NCBI GenBank assembly: GCA_937920235.1
Contig: CALGUK010000049.1
Location: 1 to 64,000 of the forward strand
Direction: 5' to 3'
From: an uncultured Clostridia bacterium
Lineage (GTDB): Bacteria > Bacillota > Clostridia > Oscillospirales > Acutalibacteraceae
Length of the DNA: 64,000 nt
Made by a program: the position numbers and the translations under genes. Within the stretch, counting starts at the first letter, position 1. Each line of letters opens with the position of its first letter. Positions 1-7,926 of the stretch are shown here, one piece after another. The notes under the pieces were generated by a model that was given only the letters and a program-made list of their open reading frames with translations, searched no databases and was not told the origin of the DNA.

Positions 1-2
1 CC

Positions 3-86
3 GCATCCCTTTTCCACTTCAACGAAATCCCAATCATGGACTTAAAACACTATCTTCGCGACAACGGAATATCAGTCAGATTATAA
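3..86 (+). CDS. C-terminal end of an unidentified gene (partial)
   Basis: An open frame enters from the left edge and stops with TAA at 84-86, giving 27 residues that end in NGISVRL. The piece has no stop and a protein-like composition (charged and hydrophobic residues mixed), but it is too short to assign to a family. It could also be chance, since this edge fragment has no ribosome binding site to judge. Confidence 0.35.
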   Translation, partial: ASLFHFNEIPIMDLKHYLRDNGISVRL

Positions 87-203
87 GTGTGAAACGCAAA
101 GTGCAAAATGATTAGTACGCGTAGTGACAGAGGGGTCTTGGCAAAGCGTAACCACATCGTCCCGTAAATTTTTTACATATAATTGATAAGAGGCGTTCGT
201 TTG

Positions 204-740
204 ATGGTTTTCAGGAATTTTAAAAATTGTGCTAATAAAAAAGAGCAGAAAACATCTATGGATAGAGATGTGTTTGATAAAACGCTAAATAAACTTTTAT
301 CTGATGCTGAATCAATGATTCCCGACGAAGTCTTGCCTGACCTTCCGTTTATGGAGACTGCACCTGATGTTCACGACTGGTATGATTTCGAACATGAGTT
401 ATGGGAAAAAGGTGAAGAAATTCGTCAGCACATACTTTATGGAAAGAAAAGACCTAATACAGAACAAGTTGAACGAATTATTGCAATTTGTATGGATAAA
501 AGAGCAAAAAGAGGTCGTGAGAGTTTTGTCATGCTTTTGGGCAAAAAGTGTTATGTTAATTATGCGGAAAAGATTGCAACTCTTTTAAATGATTCTGATG
601 TTGACGGTCATGTAATTGATACACTTTATAAAATGGGTGCATATGGATATGACTCACAAATAAAACGATTTACTAACCATAATCGCGTATGGATTCGGAA
701 TAAGGCTAAAAAATATATAGAGAAATACGGTAATTCATAA
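204..740 (+). CDS. hypothetical protein with HEAT-like C-terminal helices
   Basis: I do not recognise the family. The 178-residue product is hydrophilic, without signal peptide or membrane segment. Its last ~75 residues read like two HEAT-type helical repeats: a helix with leucines (KIATLLND), a D-V-D-G-H-V-I-D-T-L turn and helix, then a helix with W-I-R-N-K-A. Such small HEAT-like proteins are often immunity or scaffold proteins, but nothing here proves that. ATG 204 is chosen because AGAGG at 189-193 lies 10 nt upstream; TTG 183 has no ribosome binding site, and ATG 258 is a further alternative. The gene stands alone between a partial gene and a convergent nitroreductase. Confidence 0.6.
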   Translation: MVFRNFKNCANKKEQKTSMDRDVFDKTLNKLLSDAESMIPDEVLPDLPFMETAPDVHDWYDFEHELWEKGEEIRQHILYGKKRPNTEQVERIIAICMDKRAKRGRESFVMLLGKKCYVNYAEKIATLLNDSDVDGHVIDTLYKMGAYGYDSQIKRFTNHNRVWIRNKAKKYIEKYGNS

Positions 741-744
741 TGAA

Positions 745-806
745 AACGGCGAGGGTGACCTCGCCGTTAACTTTGCATAATAACGGACAGACAAGGATGT
801 CTGTCC
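745..806. terminator. two adjacent hairpins between convergent genes
   Basis: The first hairpin pairs 745-754 with 759-768 (AACGGCGAGG arm, 4-nt loop) just after the stop of the HEAT-like gene. The second pairs 785-793 with 798-806 (GGACAGACA arm, 4-nt loop). Neither is followed by a clean T-run, so they are weak intrinsic terminators at best. Their placement between convergent genes supports a terminating role. Confidence 0.5.
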
Positions 807-827
807 CTGCACGATTGCATTTTCCAC

Positions 828-1358
828 TTATTCCACTATCACGCAAACATCTTCCAATGCTTTTCTTACTTTATTTCTTGGTGCTTCATCTGCTGAATAT
901 CCAGTTGCAATAACAAGTCTTATTTTGTCTTCAATGCCGAAATAATCACGGACTTTGTCTTCTTCAACCATACCGATAATGCAAGTGCCGAGTCCCAAAT
1001 CAGCAGCCTGCAAGCAATAGTGAGCAACTGAAAGACCGATGTCATTTTCAGCCCATTTCTGCTTATTTTTTACAGCTGCCTCAACAAATGGTTTAAGCGT
1101 AGCAGGCCTTTCTGTAACAATGGCAAAAGCAGGGCAATTCTGCACGAATTTGTTCGCACCGTTTGGCTGAATGCAATCTCTTATCTTCTCTGCATTTTCT
1201 CCGCCATTAACGATATAATATTTCCAAGGCTGTGAGTTGCAGGCGGACGGTGAAAGTCTTGCGGCATCAACACATTTTAAAAGCAGATCTGTGTTTATCG
1301 GCTCGCCGTTATAATTTCTGCAGCTTTCTCTTATAAGTATAAGCTTATTAAATTCCAT
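828..1358 (-). CDS. nitroreductase family protein
   Basis: A 176-residue FMN-dependent NAD(P)H oxidoreductase of the nitroreductase fold. Visible family marks are the N-terminal R-E-S-C-R-N-Y motif that contacts FMN phosphate, L-S-P-S-A-C-N-S-Q-P-W in the FMN-binding helix, and G-L-G-T-C-I-I-G near residue 130. The substrate cannot be told from sequence; members reduce nitroaromatics, quinones or flavins. The start at 1358 (MEFNKL) is preferred because AGGAG lies 9 nt upstream; the ATG three codons earlier directly abuts that ribosome binding site. It is a single-gene unit, divergent from pncB with about 120 bp between them. Confidence 0.85.
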   Translation of the reverse strand: MEFNKLILIRESCRNYNGEPINTDLLLKCVDAARLSPSACNSQPWKYYIVNGGENAEKIRDCIQPNGANKFVQNCPAFAIVTERPATLKPFVEAAVKNKQKWAENDIGLSVAHYCLQAADLGLGTCIIGMVEEDKVRDYFGIEDKIRLVIATGYSADEAPRNKVRKALEDVCVIVE

Positions 1359-1431
1359 TTTCAGCATCTCCTTTGAGTTTTTCCGAAATTATTATATACC
1401 ATTTTTTATCTTTGTTCAACAATAATTTGTT

Positions 1432-1461
1432 ATAGACTTTTGCATATTTTTTTGATAAAAT
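1432..1461 (+). promoter_or_regulatory. putative promoter of pncB-ppa
   Basis: TAGACT (1432-1437), an 18-nt spacer and TAAAAT (1456-1461) lie just ahead of the pncB ribosome binding site. The -35 is a poor match, so this is only a plausible sigma-A site. Confidence 0.4.
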
Positions 1462-1478
1462 ACAGGTGGTGATATTTT

Positions 1479-2936
1479 ATGACTAATGAATCCCTTAACA
1501 AAAATCGTTTTTTAATGACGGAGCTTTATGAACTGACAATGGCAAACGGTCTGTTTATGAGCGAAAAAAATAATGAAATTGCTTATTTCGATGTTTTTTT
1601 CAGAAAGGTACCCGATAAAGGCGGATTTGCAATTTTTGCAGGTCTTTCAAGAATTGTTGATTTTATAAAAAATATTTCATTTACGGAATCCGATCTTGAA
1701 TATCTGTCAACGCTTGGATTGTGCGACGAGTTTATTGAATATTTGCGTAATTTTAAATTTGAGTGCGATATATGGTCTGTTCCTGAGGGAACACCCATTT
1801 TTCCGAATGAACCTGTAATCAAGGTGAGAGGTCCTATAGTTCAGGCTCAGCTTATTGAGACAATACTTATGGTATGTATGAATCATCAGAGTCTCGTAGC
1901 CACTAAGGCAAACAGATTTGTCCGTGCGGCAAAAGGAACGAATGTTGCTGAGTTCGGTACACGACGCGCTTTTGGCTTTGACTCTGCTTTCTACGGCTCA
2001 CGCGCGGCATATATCGGTGGGTGTATCGGTACATCGGGTGTTGTACAGAGTGAAAAATTCAGTATTCCCACAATAAATACTATGGTACACAGCTGGGTGC
2101 AGATGTTTGACAGCGAATATGAGGCGTTTTGCGAATATGCAAGACAATACCCCGAGGATTGTTCTCTTGTGGTGGATACTTATGATACAATCCGCTCAGG
2201 TATTCCCAATGCGATTAGGGCTTTTGACGATGTCCTCAAACCGATGGGAAAAAGACCGATAAGCATCCGCATTGACTCGGGTGACATAACATATCTTTCC
2301 AAAAAAGCACGAAAAATGCTTGATGAGGCAGGATATCCCGACTGTAACATCAATGCATCAAACTCTCTGGACGAATATATTATAAATGATATGGTTTCGC
2401 AGGGCGCAAAGGTTGATTGCTTTATAGTAGGCGAAAGATTGATAAATTCCGCTTCTGCACCTCTCTTCAGCGGAGTGTATAAGCTGGCTGCTACGGAAAA
2501 AAACGGAGAGATTATCCCGAAAATCAATCTTTCCGAAAATGTGAGCAAGATAACCACTCCTCATTCAAAAATGCTTTACAGACTTTTTGATTGCGAAACG
2601 GGTAAGGCGATTGCCGACGTGTTGACATTGGATAATGAAGAAATTGACGAGAGCAAGCCGTACACCCTTTTTGATCCGGATTTTACATGGAAGCGTAAAG
2701 AGGTTGAAAATTTTGTTGCAAGAAAAATGCTTGTTCCAGTTTTTGTAAACGGCGAATGCGTATATGACGAGCCCTCGGTAGATGATATCCGTGATTACTG
2801 CGCGGAGCAGGTTGATAATCTGTGGGAAGAGGTTAAGCGCTTTGAAAATCCGCATACCTATTATGTTGACCTTTCCGAAGAGCTGTGGAGAGTGCGTAAT
2901 AATTTGATTGAAAAACACAAAGGAGTCAAGAAATAA
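1479..2936 (+). CDS. pncB: nicotinate phosphoribosyltransferase
   Basis: A 485-residue cytosolic enzyme that joins nicotinate and PRPP, with ATP hydrolysis, into nicotinate mononucleotide, the first step of Preiss-Handler NAD salvage. The N-terminus L-M-T-E-L-Y-E-L-T-M-A-N-G is diagnostic. E-F-G-T-R-R-A near residue 160 and I-R-I-D-S-G-D near residue 265 are active-site segments of the family, and the length is normal. GGTGG precedes the ATG. Its TAA shares one base with the ATG of the next gene, ppa, whose product destroys the pyrophosphate released here, so the pair forms a logical two-gene operon. nadE, which completes the pathway, is at 61965. Confidence 0.96.
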   Translation: MTNESLNKNRFLMTELYELTMANGLFMSEKNNEIAYFDVFFRKVPDKGGFAIFAGLSRIVDFIKNISFTESDLEYLSTLGLCDEFIEYLRNFKFECDIWSVPEGTPIFPNEPVIKVRGPIVQAQLIETILMVCMNHQSLVATKANRFVRAAKGTNVAEFGTRRAFGFDSAFYGSRAAYIGGCIGTSGVVQSEKFSIPTINTMVHSWVQMFDSEYEAFCEYARQYPEDCSLVVDTYDTIRSGIPNAIRAFDDVLKPMGKRPISIRIDSGDITYLSKKARKMLDEAGYPDCNINASNSLDEYIINDMVSQGAKVDCFIVGERLINSASAPLFSGVYKLAATEKNGEIIPKINLSENVSKITTPHSKMLYRLFDCETGKAIADVLTLDNEEIDESKPYTLFDPDFTWKRKEVENFVARKMLVPVFVNGECVYDEPSVDDIRDYCAEQVDNLWEEVKRFENPHTYYVDLSEELWRVRNNLIEKHKGVKK

Positions 2937-3466
2937 TGAATATCTGGCATGATATTGATCCTGTAAGAATAACCCGAAAGGATTTTGAAGCGGTAATTGA
3001 GATAAGTAAGGGAAGTAAGATGAAATATGAGCTTGATAAGGAGACCGGTCTTTTGAAGCTTGACCGCGTCCTGCATACGTCGACTCATTATCCCGCAAAC
3101 TACGGATTTATACCGCGCACCTTTGCTGACGACAATGACCCGCTGGATGTTCTTGTGCTCTGTTCGGAAAAGATTGAGCCCATGGCACTTGTCCGTTGCT
3201 ATCCGATCGGTGTTATTTCAATGATTGACGGCGGCCATGCGGATGATAAAATAATCGCAATACCCTTTGGCGATCCGACATATAACGAATACAAGGACAT
3301 CAGTCAGCTTCCTAAGCATATATTTGACGAAATGATTCACTTTTTCAAGGTCTATAAGATGCTTGAAAATAAGGATACAGCGATTGATGAGGCACAGGGT
3401 GTTCTTGCGGCTGTTGACATAATTGAAGACGCTATTGAAGGCTATAAAAAAACATTTATAAAATAA
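2936..3466 (+). CDS. ppa: inorganic pyrophosphatase (type I)
   Basis: A 176-residue family I pyrophosphatase that hydrolyses PPi to two phosphates in the cytosol. The metal-binding signature D-N-D-P-L-D-V lies near residues 66-72, preceded by the conserved N-Y-G-F-I-P-R-T segment. The length matches bacterial enzymes. The start ATG overlaps the pncB stop by one base (TAATG), with AGGAG 14 nt upstream inside pncB, indicating coupled translation. The pairing with a PPi-producing phosphoribosyltransferase suggests it pulls NAD salvage forward. A strong terminator follows. Confidence 0.96.
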   Translation: MNIWHDIDPVRITRKDFEAVIEISKGSKMKYELDKETGLLKLDRVLHTSTHYPANYGFIPRTFADDNDPLDVLVLCSEKIEPMALVRCYPIGVISMIDGGHADDKIIAIPFGDPTYNEYKDISQLPKHIFDEMIHFFKVYKMLENKDTAIDEAQGVLAAVDIIEDAIEGYKKTFIK

Positions 3467-3482
3467 TTAAACATCGTAATCT

Positions 3483-3516
3483 GCACTTCGTTTGAACAAA
3501 ACGAGGTGCTTTTTTA
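3483..3516 (+). terminator. intrinsic terminator of pncB-ppa
   Basis: Arms 3483-3493 and 3499-3509 pair over 11 bp with one G-U, a 5-nt loop and seven Ts at 3510-3516. It separates ppa from the mraZ promoter. Confidence 0.9.
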
Positions 3517-3597
3517 TTTTTTAATCTTTGTATATAGTCAACAAAAAGAAAATAAAAATTTTGTAGAAAAATGCACAAATTTATTTTTGAGTTTCGG

Positions 3598-3626
3598 TTG
3601 ATTTTTTTATTTTCTTATTGTATAAT
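3598..3626 (+). promoter_or_regulatory. sigma-A promoter of the mraZ division cluster
   Basis: TTGATT (3598-3603), a 17-nt spacer and a perfect TATAAT (3621-3626) lie about 90 nt before mraZ. No other strong promoter is evident until the one before ftsZ, so it may transcribe the whole mraZ-ftsQ run. I could not find the tandem GTGG boxes typical of MraZ operators; a single AGTGGAAA at about 3669 is the nearest. Confidence 0.8.
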
Positions 3627-3714
3627 TAGTTCGTCGGGGAGGCAAAATACATCCTGATTTTATGTAAAAGTGGAAATAGACAAAAAATAACTAAAATATA
3701 AGGAGTGAAAAATC

Positions 3715-4122
3715 GTGTTTGTAAGCAATTATTATCATAATCTTGACGCTAAAAACCGTTTGTTCATTCCTGTTCGTTTCCGCGACCAGCTTGGCGAAAG
3801 ATTTTACATCATGCCGGGCCCCGAATCATCGTTGTTTGTGTATACGGAGAAGGATTTTAACGAAATTGCAGAGCAGTACAGAAGCACTCATCGTGATCTC
3901 AAACAGCAGATGGACTTCTTCAGCAGTGTGAATGAAGCCTCGGTTGATAATCAGGGCAGAGTTACCCTGGATGTGCGTCACGTAAATCACGCAGGGCTCA
4001 AAAAAGAGGTTGCGATAATCGGTAGTGGTCGCAGAGTCGTTATTATGCCGCTTGATAAATTTAAGCTTCCCGAGGTTGACGATACTCCGGCTATAGATTA
4101 TACAACGGATATTGATTGGTAA
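3715..4122 (+). CDS. mraZ: transcriptional regulator MraZ
   Basis: A 135-residue DNA-binding protein of the AbrB/SpoVT double-barrel fold, first gene of the division and cell wall cluster, where in other bacteria it represses its own operon as an oligomeric ring. The two repeats each begin with the family D-x-K-N/Q-R motif: D-A-K-N-R near residue 11 and D-N-Q-G-R-V-T near residue 81. The start is GTG with AGGAG 9 nt upstream. The length is slightly below the usual ~143 residues. It is followed with only a few bases by rsmH, the standard order. Confidence 0.95.
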   Translation: MFVSNYYHNLDAKNRLFIPVRFRDQLGERFYIMPGPESSLFVYTEKDFNEIAEQYRSTHRDLKQQMDFFSSVNEASVDNQGRVTLDVRHVNHAGLKKEVAIIGSGRRVVIMPLDKFKLPEVDDTPAIDYTTDIDW

Positions 4123-4127
4123 TTGAG

Positions 4128-5042
4128 ATGGAATTTTCACATATATCGGTATTGTTTGATGAGACGATTGAATCGCTGAATATAAAAAGCGACGGCTTGT
4201 ATGTCGATTGTACCTGCGGCGGTGCAGGTCATTCCCGTGCCGTTCTTGAAAGACTTTCGGGCGGCAGGCTTGTCGCAATTGACCGCGACCCCGATGCAAT
4301 AAGGGTAATTACGGAAAGAATAGGCGATAATCCTCAGACTGAAATTGTGAATGATAATTTCAGTAATATAAAAAACATACTCAACGGCAGGCTGGCTGAC
4401 GGAATTCTTGCTGATCTTGGTGTAAGTTCATTCCAGCTTGACAATCCCGAAAGGGGCTTTTCGTTTCATCACGATGCACCTCTCGATATGCGAATGAGTA
4501 AATCGGGGAAAAGTGCTTTTGATGTAGTTAACGGATACAGCGAATATGATCTTGCAAATATAATCAGTCATTACGGTGAGGAAAAATTTGCAAGAAACAT
4601 ATCTAAAAACATTGTAAAATCGAGAAATCAAAAAAATATAGAAACCACATTGGAACTTGCGGAAATAATAAAAAATTCGGTACCTGCAAAATATCGCCGT
4701 GACGGTCATCCGGCAAGAAAAACCTTTCAGGCGATAAGAATTGAAGTCAACGATGAGCTTTCAATTCTTGCACAGGCTGTTGACGACATGTTTCACAGCC
4801 TTAAAGTCGGCGGAAGACTTTCCGTAATAACCTTCCATTCTCTTGAGGATAGAACGGTTAAAGAAAAGTTCCGTGAATTTACGCAGGGATGTACCTGCCC
4901 CAAGGATTTTCCGATATGTGTCTGCGGAAAGACACCGGAGGGAAAAATAATAAATAAGGGGTTATCAGCCGGAAAAAGTGAGCTTGATATGAATAACAGA
5001 AGCAGAAGTGCAAAGCTCAGAACTATTGAAAGGCTGAAATAA
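4128..5042 (+). CDS. rsmH: 16S rRNA (cytosine-1402-N4)-methyltransferase
   Basis: A 304-residue SAM-dependent enzyme that methylates N4 of C1402 in the decoding centre of 16S rRNA. Motifs: D-C-T-C-G-G-A-G-H-S for SAM near residue 28, G-I-L-A-D-L-G-V-S-S near residue 90, and R-T-F-Q-A-I-R-I-E-V-N together with the C-terminal T-F-H-S-L-E-D-R. ATG 4128 (MEFSHISVL) matches family N-termini. TTG 4116 is in frame inside mraZ but unneeded. No clear ribosome binding site precedes 4128, so translation is probably coupled to mraZ, whose stop is 5 nt upstream. Confidence 0.95.
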   Translation: MEFSHISVLFDETIESLNIKSDGLYVDCTCGGAGHSRAVLERLSGGRLVAIDRDPDAIRVITERIGDNPQTEIVNDNFSNIKNILNGRLADGILADLGVSSFQLDNPERGFSFHHDAPLDMRMSKSGKSAFDVVNGYSEYDLANIISHYGEEKFARNISKNIVKSRNQKNIETTLELAEIIKNSVPAKYRRDGHPARKTFQAIRIEVNDELSILAQAVDDMFHSLKVGGRLSVITFHSLEDRTVKEKFREFTQGCTCPKDFPICVCGKTPEGKIINKGLSAGKSELDMNNRSRSAKLRTIERLK

Positions 5043-5064
5043 ATCAAAGAAAAGGAAGAGAAAA

Positions 5065-5580
5065 TTGGCGCAACAGAACAGAAACACTCGTGCATATAAT
5101 TACAATACCAATATAAGACCGGTTTCGTATAACGGTTCTGCTGCACCGAAGACAAAACCTGCACCGCAGAAAAGACCTCAGCTTGAGCTTGTAAAAAAGA
5201 CGGCAAAAACCGCCGCTCAGGTGCGTCAGCAAACTGCGGCAGATACAAAACGTGCAATAAAGGTCATGGTTATTGCCGTAGCGATTTTAATGTTTATGGC
5301 TATGGCAATTTACAGCAGAGTTCAGCTTGATGAAATTAACCGTGAAATCAGCGAGGTTGAGAATAAAATTGAGTTAGCTCAGAGCGACACCATAAAACTT
5401 AACAATGAGCTCAACTCTATAGTCTCCATAAACAATGTTGAAAATTATGCCATAAACGAGTTGGGAATGGTTAAGGTTCAGGATTATCAGGTTGTTTATA
5501 TCGACCTGTCGGCAAATGATTATGTTGCAAAAGCAAACGGTAAGGAAACAGGTCTCTCATCGGTAATAAAAGAGGATTGA
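5065..5580 (+). CDS. ftsL: cell division protein FtsL-like
   Basis: A 171-residue bitopic membrane protein: a ~64-residue basic, Pro/Gln-rich cytoplasmic tail, one membrane helix at about 65-83, then a septum-initiator-type coiled coil (about 88-125) in which hydrophobic residues alternate with Glu/Asn. FtsL joins FtsQ/DivIB and a DivIC/FtsB-like partner to activate FtsW and the division PBP. Sequence conservation in this family is low, so the call rests on topology and on position between rsmH and the PBP. The start is TTG with AAGGAAGAG just upstream. The cytoplasmic tail is longer than in most FtsL proteins. Confidence 0.85.
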   Translation: MAQQNRNTRAYNYNTNIRPVSYNGSAAPKTKPAPQKRPQLELVKKTAKTAAQVRQQTAADTKRAIKVMVIAVAILMFMAMAIYSRVQLDEINREISEVENKIELAQSDTIKLNNELNSIVSINNVENYAINELGMVKVQDYQVVYIDLSANDYVAKANGKETGLSSVIKED

Positions 5581-5685
5581 GAGTAATATATTCATATAGT
5601 AAACAAAGGAGAGTTGAGGCGGAATGTCATTAACTCTCGTTGTTTTATTAAAAAGCAAAATCAGTTTAAGGGATGTGACCGGGAA

Positions 5686-7908
5686 ATGAATAAAAAACCT
5701 ACAAAAAAAATGGAAAGCCGATCAATGCAGGCATTTATCATTTTCTGCGCCGCATTGCTCTTGATAATAGGCAATCTGTTCTGGATCCAGATTGTCAAGG
5801 GTGAAGAATACAGACTCAAAGCAGAACGTAATCAGCTCAGTGATACGGTTATCGCCGCAAACAGAGGAACGGTTTACGATTCAAATATGAAAGTGCTTGC
5901 ACAGAGTGCTTCAGCATGGCTTGTTTATATTAATCCTTCAAAAATAAAGACCGATGAGCAAAAACAGTTGCTTATTGACGGATTTGTAAAGCTTTTTGAG
6001 CTTGATGAAGAAACGGTTACCAAAAAGGTCAATCGCAGTGAAAGCGGTTATGAAAAAATAATAGGACAAATCGATAACAGCCAGAAGGAAGAGCTTCAGA
6101 ACTACATAAAGTCACACAGAGACCAGAAGCTTAATACAATTGTCGGAATAGACCCCGATACCAAACGCTATTATCCGCTCGGTTCTTTTGCCTCGACCGT
6201 AATAGGCTTTACGGGATCTGAGGATATAGGCAGATCGGGACTTGAATTGAAATATAACGATGCTCTGACGGGTGAGGCAGGCAGAAGAATTACGGCACAG
6301 AACGCACTCGCAGGCGATATGCCGAATGACTATGAGACAACTTATGATGCAGAGCAAGGATACAGCCTTGTGCTGACAATCGACGAGGTAATTCAGTATT
6401 ATCTTGAACAACAGCTTGCGCAGGCTCTCAATGAAACTCAATCAAAATATGCATACGGTATTGTTATGGATGTGAAAACAGGTGCTATTCTCGGTATGTC
6501 AACGATGCCCGATTACAACCTTAATGAGCCGTATAAAATCCATTCAGATTCTGTCATTGAAGAAATTGAGGCCATGGAGGATAAAACCGAAAAAGCACAG
6601 GCAGAGACCAATGCACTGTATTCACAGTGGAGGAACAGAACTATTTCCGACTCCTATGAGCCCGGATCTGTTTTCAAGCTTTTTGTTGCGGCAGCTGCAC
6701 TTGAAGAGGGTGCTATCACTCCGGAATCAACATATAATTGCACAAGCTCAATTAAGGTTGCCAACTATACACAGCATTGCTTCAATCACAAGGCTCACGG
6801 AGTTCAGACAGTTGCAGAAGCATTGCCAAATTCCTGCAATACCTTCTTTATTACCGTGGGACAGCGTATGGGCAAGGAAACCTTCTTCAAATACTTTGAA
6901 GCATTCGGATTTACCGAGACAACGGGAATTGATCTTCCGTCAGAAGCCGCACCTGTTGCAGGCAAAACTTATTATAATATTGATAAAATGGGAATTGCGG
7001 AATTGTCCTCTGCCTCTTTCGGCCAGACATTCCAGGCAACACCCATTCAGATGATAACAGCCGTAGCATCTCTCGGCAATGGCGGAAAACTTATGAAACC
7101 GTATGTTGTAGCCAAGGTTCTCGACGGTAAGGGCAATATAGTGTCAGAGACGGAGCCGGTGGTTAAACGACAGGTAATCTCGAAGAAAACGGCAGAAATT
7201 ATGACAGACCTTATGGAAGAAGTCGTAGTCTGGGGTACCGCAAAGAATGCTTATGTTGCAGGATATCATATAGCAGGAAAAACAGGTACGAGTGAAAAAA
7301 TCGGTGCAAATGCGGCAGATCAGAGCATCGCATCCTTTGCAGGCTTTGCGCCGGCAGATGATCCGCAGATAGCCGTGTTTATAGCGGTTGACGAGCCTCA
7401 GTACTATGCAACGGGCGGTTCGGGTGCCGCACCTGTCGCAGGCAGAATATTTGAAAATATTCTTGCTTATCTCAATGTTGATCCTCAGTACAGTGATGAA
7501 GAGCTTGCACAGGCAACTGTCACTGCACCGAATCTTATCGGTGAAAGTTTAGATAACGCAAGAGTGAAGGCAAGCGGATTTACCGTAAGGGTTGTCGGTG
7601 AGGGCGAAACAGTAGTATCACAAATGCCGTCGTCAAGTCAGTCAATGCCAAAGGGCGGTGTTATCGTTGTTTACACAGATGAAACCAGCGACAAGCAGAC
7701 CGCAACAGTACCCGATCTTACTGGACTGACGCTGACTGAAGCCAACAGAGCGGCCGTCAATTCGGGATTTAATATAAAAATTGCAGGAACAACACAGGGC
7801 GCAGGGCAGGTACTCTCCTATAAACAGAGTATCGAAAAGGAAACTGTCGCCGAGGTCGGTTCGGTAATAACCGTATATTTCCGTTCAAGCGAAAATGTTA
7901 CGGACTAA
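5686..7908 (+). CDS. ftsI: class B penicillin-binding protein with PASTA domains (FtsI/SpoVD type)
   Basis: A 740-residue transpeptidase that crosslinks septal peptidoglycan. After an N-terminal membrane anchor (about residues 15-33) come the pedestal domain, then the penicillin-binding domain with S328-V-F-K, S383-C-N and K532-T-G. Two C-terminal PASTA domains follow (about 605-665 and 675-735). PASTA repeats occur in both division PBPs and sporulation SpoVD. This is the only PBP in the cluster and follows ftsL, so the vegetative division role is favoured. ATG 5686 is chosen because it gives the usual short tail before the membrane anchor. Ribosome binding is weak (AGGGATG about 10 nt upstream). 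Confidence 0.93.
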   Translation: MNKKPTKKMESRSMQAFIIFCAALLLIIGNLFWIQIVKGEEYRLKAERNQLSDTVIAANRGTVYDSNMKVLAQSASAWLVYINPSKIKTDEQKQLLIDGFVKLFELDEETVTKKVNRSESGYEKIIGQIDNSQKEELQNYIKSHRDQKLNTIVGIDPDTKRYYPLGSFASTVIGFTGSEDIGRSGLELKYNDALTGEAGRRITAQNALAGDMPNDYETTYDAEQGYSLVLTIDEVIQYYLEQQLAQALNETQSKYAYGIVMDVKTGAILGMSTMPDYNLNEPYKIHSDSVIEEIEAMEDKTEKAQAETNALYSQWRNRTISDSYEPGSVFKLFVAAAALEEGAITPESTYNCTSSIKVANYTQHCFNHKAHGVQTVAEALPNSCNTFFITVGQRMGKETFFKYFEAFGFTETTGIDLPSEAAPVAGKTYYNIDKMGIAELSSASFGQTFQATPIQMITAVASLGNGGKLMKPYVVAKVLDGKGNIVSETEPVVKRQVISKKTAEIMTDLMEEVVVWGTAKNAYVAGYHIAGKTGTSEKIGANAADQSIASFAGFAPADDPQIAVFIAVDEPQYYATGGSGAAPVAGRIFENILAYLNVDPQYSDEELAQATVTAPNLIGESLDNARVKASGFTVRVVGEGETVVSQMPSSSQSMPKGGVIVVYTDETSDKQTATVPDLTGLTLTEANRAAVNSGFNIKIAGTTQGAGQVLSYKQSIEKETVAEVGSVITVYFRSSENVTD

Positions 7909-7926
7909 ATAACAGAGGTAATCACA

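Noticed and set aside
2565..3098. Minus-strand open frame of 177 codons across pncB-ppa.
   Set aside because: It lies fully opposite two well-identified genes, has no ribosome binding site and no protein-like motif. The same reasoning applies to other long antisense frames, such as those opposite murA and mutS2.
3660..3715. MraZ operator (tandem GTGG boxes) before mraZ.
   Set aside because: Only one AGTGGAAA word is found; the typical three or four evenly spaced copies are missing.
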